Shown: positions 4,496-5,201 of the stretch, piece after piece
Layout: each line of letters begins with the position of its first letter
Numbering within the stretch: the first letter of the stretch is position 1
Assembly (NCBI GenBank): GCA_028711875.1
Contig: JAQTRJ010000049.1
Location: 5,169 to 10,369, forward strand
Length of the DNA stretch: 5,201 bases
Source of the DNA: a bacterium
GTDB lineage: Bacteria; Electryoneota; RPQS01
Direction of reading: 5' to 3'
Notes under the pieces: model-generated
The model's input: only the letters and a program-made list of their open reading frames with translations
Told to the model about the DNA's origin: nothing
Databases searched by the model: none
Made by a program: the position numbers and the translations under genes

Positions 4496-4987
4496 ATGAG
4501 CCTTTCTCCCGTGGACATCGCCAAGCACGAATTCGGCCGAGCGCTGCGCGGATTCAATCCAACCGAGGTCCAGGCGTTTCTCGATCGCGTGGCCGACGAG
4601 ATCGCCGATCTCCAGTCGCAGGTCACGTCACTCGCCGAGCAAAATCGCGTGTATGCGGCCAAGCTCGCCGCCTATCAGGAAATGGAACAGAACCTGCGCG
4701 ACTCGCTCGTCGCCACGCAGGAGAGCCAGAAATCCGCGCGCGATCTGGCCGAGCAGGAGCGGCAGCAAATTCTCCGCGAGGCTCACGCCGACGCCGCGCA
4801 GATCAAGTTCGAGGTCGAGCGCGAGATGATTTCCTTCCGCGAAGAACTCCGCGCGCTGCGCCTGCACCGCGACGCGTTCGTCAAGCGTCTCCGCTTTTTA
4901 TTGCGTTCGCAGTCTGATCTGATAGATGTAATCGAACAGGAATCCCCCGAGGTCTCCGATGACGGATCTACCGAAACAAATCGCTGA
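4496..4987 (+). CDS. divIVA: DivIVA-domain coiled-coil protein
   Basis: DivIVA-family proteins bind curved or polar membrane through a short N-terminal domain and recruit partners in division, polar growth or chromosome positioning. The 163-residue translation opens MSLSPVDIAKHEFGRALRGFNPTEV then QAFLDRVADEI, the classic pattern (L-x-P-x-D-I ... F ... R-G-[FY]-x-x-x-E-V-x-x-F-L-x-x-V). Arg18-Gly19 of the membrane-contact loop is retained, while the Phe17 of Bacillus subtilis is Leu17 here. Residues about 30-135 form a long, charged, heptad-like coiled coil rich in Glu, Gln, Ala and Leu, followed by a short acidic tail. The start is ATG 4496, giving the family N-terminus exactly; its ribosome site is weak. 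The 3' end overlaps the purine nucleoside phosphorylase gene by 29 bases in another frame, implying joint translation. Its role in a presumed diderm host is not known from the sequence. Confidence 0.92.
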   Translation: MSLSPVDIAKHEFGRALRGFNPTEVQAFLDRVADEIADLQSQVTSLAEQNRVYAAKLAAYQEMEQNLRDSLVATQESQKSARDLAEQERQQILREAHADAAQIKFEVEREMISFREELRALRLHRDAFVKRLRFLLRSQSDLIDVIEQESPEVSDDGSTETNR

Positions 4988-5201
4988 AACCGCCGCCGCG
5001 CTGAAGCCGCACATCAAGCACCCGCCCGAAATCGGAATTATTCTCGGCACGGGACTCGGCGGGCTGGCCAAAGAAATTCAATCCGAAGCCGTGATTCCCT
5101 ATCAGGAAATCCCGCACTTCGTCCACTCCACCGTCGAGGGCCACGCCGGCAAACTGCATTTCGGCATGTTGGCGGGCAAGGCGGTCATGGCCATGCAGGG
5201 G
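4959..5201 (+). CDS. punA: Purine nucleoside phosphorylase (trimeric, class I), N-terminal part (runs off right edge)
   Basis: Trimeric purine nucleoside phosphorylases split inosine and guanosine with phosphate into the free base and ribose 1-phosphate in purine salvage. Only 81 codons are present. They include the phosphate-binding GIILGTGLGGLA (26-37), where Thr31 takes the place of the usual Ser of the GSGLG motif, then IPHFVHSTVEGHAGKL (51-66) with the family's S-T-V-x-G-H-A-G (57-64), and the beginning of the VMAMQG strand (76-81). Start ATG 4959 gives the expected 25 residues before the glycine motif and is preceded by GAGG at 4949-4952 with 6-base spacing. It overlaps divIVA by 29 bases, so the two are very probably translated from one mRNA. 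The symbol assumes the trimeric PunA type; an MTA phosphorylase relative is less likely but cannot be excluded without the C-terminal half. Confidence 0.92.
   Translation, partial: MTDLPKQIAETAAALKPHIKHPPEIGIILGTGLGGLAKEIQSEAVIPYQEIPHFVHSTVEGHAGKLHFGMLAGKAVMAMQG

Noticed and set aside
3733..4662. 309-residue minus-strand frame opposite yggS and the start of divIVA
   Set aside because: It is long only because of high GC. It covers two recognised genes plus the hairpin region and resembles no family.
4327..4917. 196-residue plus-strand frame overlapping divIVA
   Set aside because: It is the +1 shadow of divIVA, Arg/Ala/Pro-rich, with no domain; the DivIVA frame has full family motifs.

Overview
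This GC-rich window carries two divergent gene blocks separated by an AT-richer region at about 3138-3504. The left block is on the minus strand. Read in transcription order it is a MltD-type lytic transglycosylase lipoprotein, an HU/IHF-family nucleoid protein, a 31-residue very basic protein resembling the AURKAIP1/COX24 (bS22/mS38) ribosomal family, and the N-terminal 163 codons of xseA (exonuclease VII large subunit), which runs off the left edge. The right block is on the plus strand: yggS (PLP-homeostasis protein), a structured and repeat-rich gap of 286 bases, a DivIVA-domain coiled-coil protein, and the start of a purine nucleoside phosphorylase gene that runs off the right edge. The last two genes overlap by 29 bases.

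The organism appears to be a diderm bacterium, because it has a lipobox-bearing murein transglycosylase of MltD architecture. The small basic protein resembles forms I associate with Bacteroidota and other FCB-group lineages. However, GC content is high and several genes have good Shine-Dalgarno sites, which is not typical of Bacteroidota. A deep-branching or candidate FCB phylum is a reasonable guess, not a demonstrated assignment.

The genes are mostly housekeeping: cell-wall turnover (MltD), chromosome architecture (HU/IHF), translation (small basic protein), DNA repair (XseA), vitamin B6 homeostasis (YggS), cell-pole or division organisation (DivIVA) and nucleoside salvage (PNP). I see no defence island, mobile element, CRISPR array, tRNA or rRNA.

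The less ordinary content lies between the genes. The small-protein gene has a TTG start and a clear terminator. The presumed mltD leader contains a possible seven-codon upstream ORF. An 8-bp inverted repeat sits between the two divergent promoters. The yggS-divIVA gap is packed with palindromes, including a duplicated REP-like unit and two different hairpins that share the same TCTCCAGA apex.
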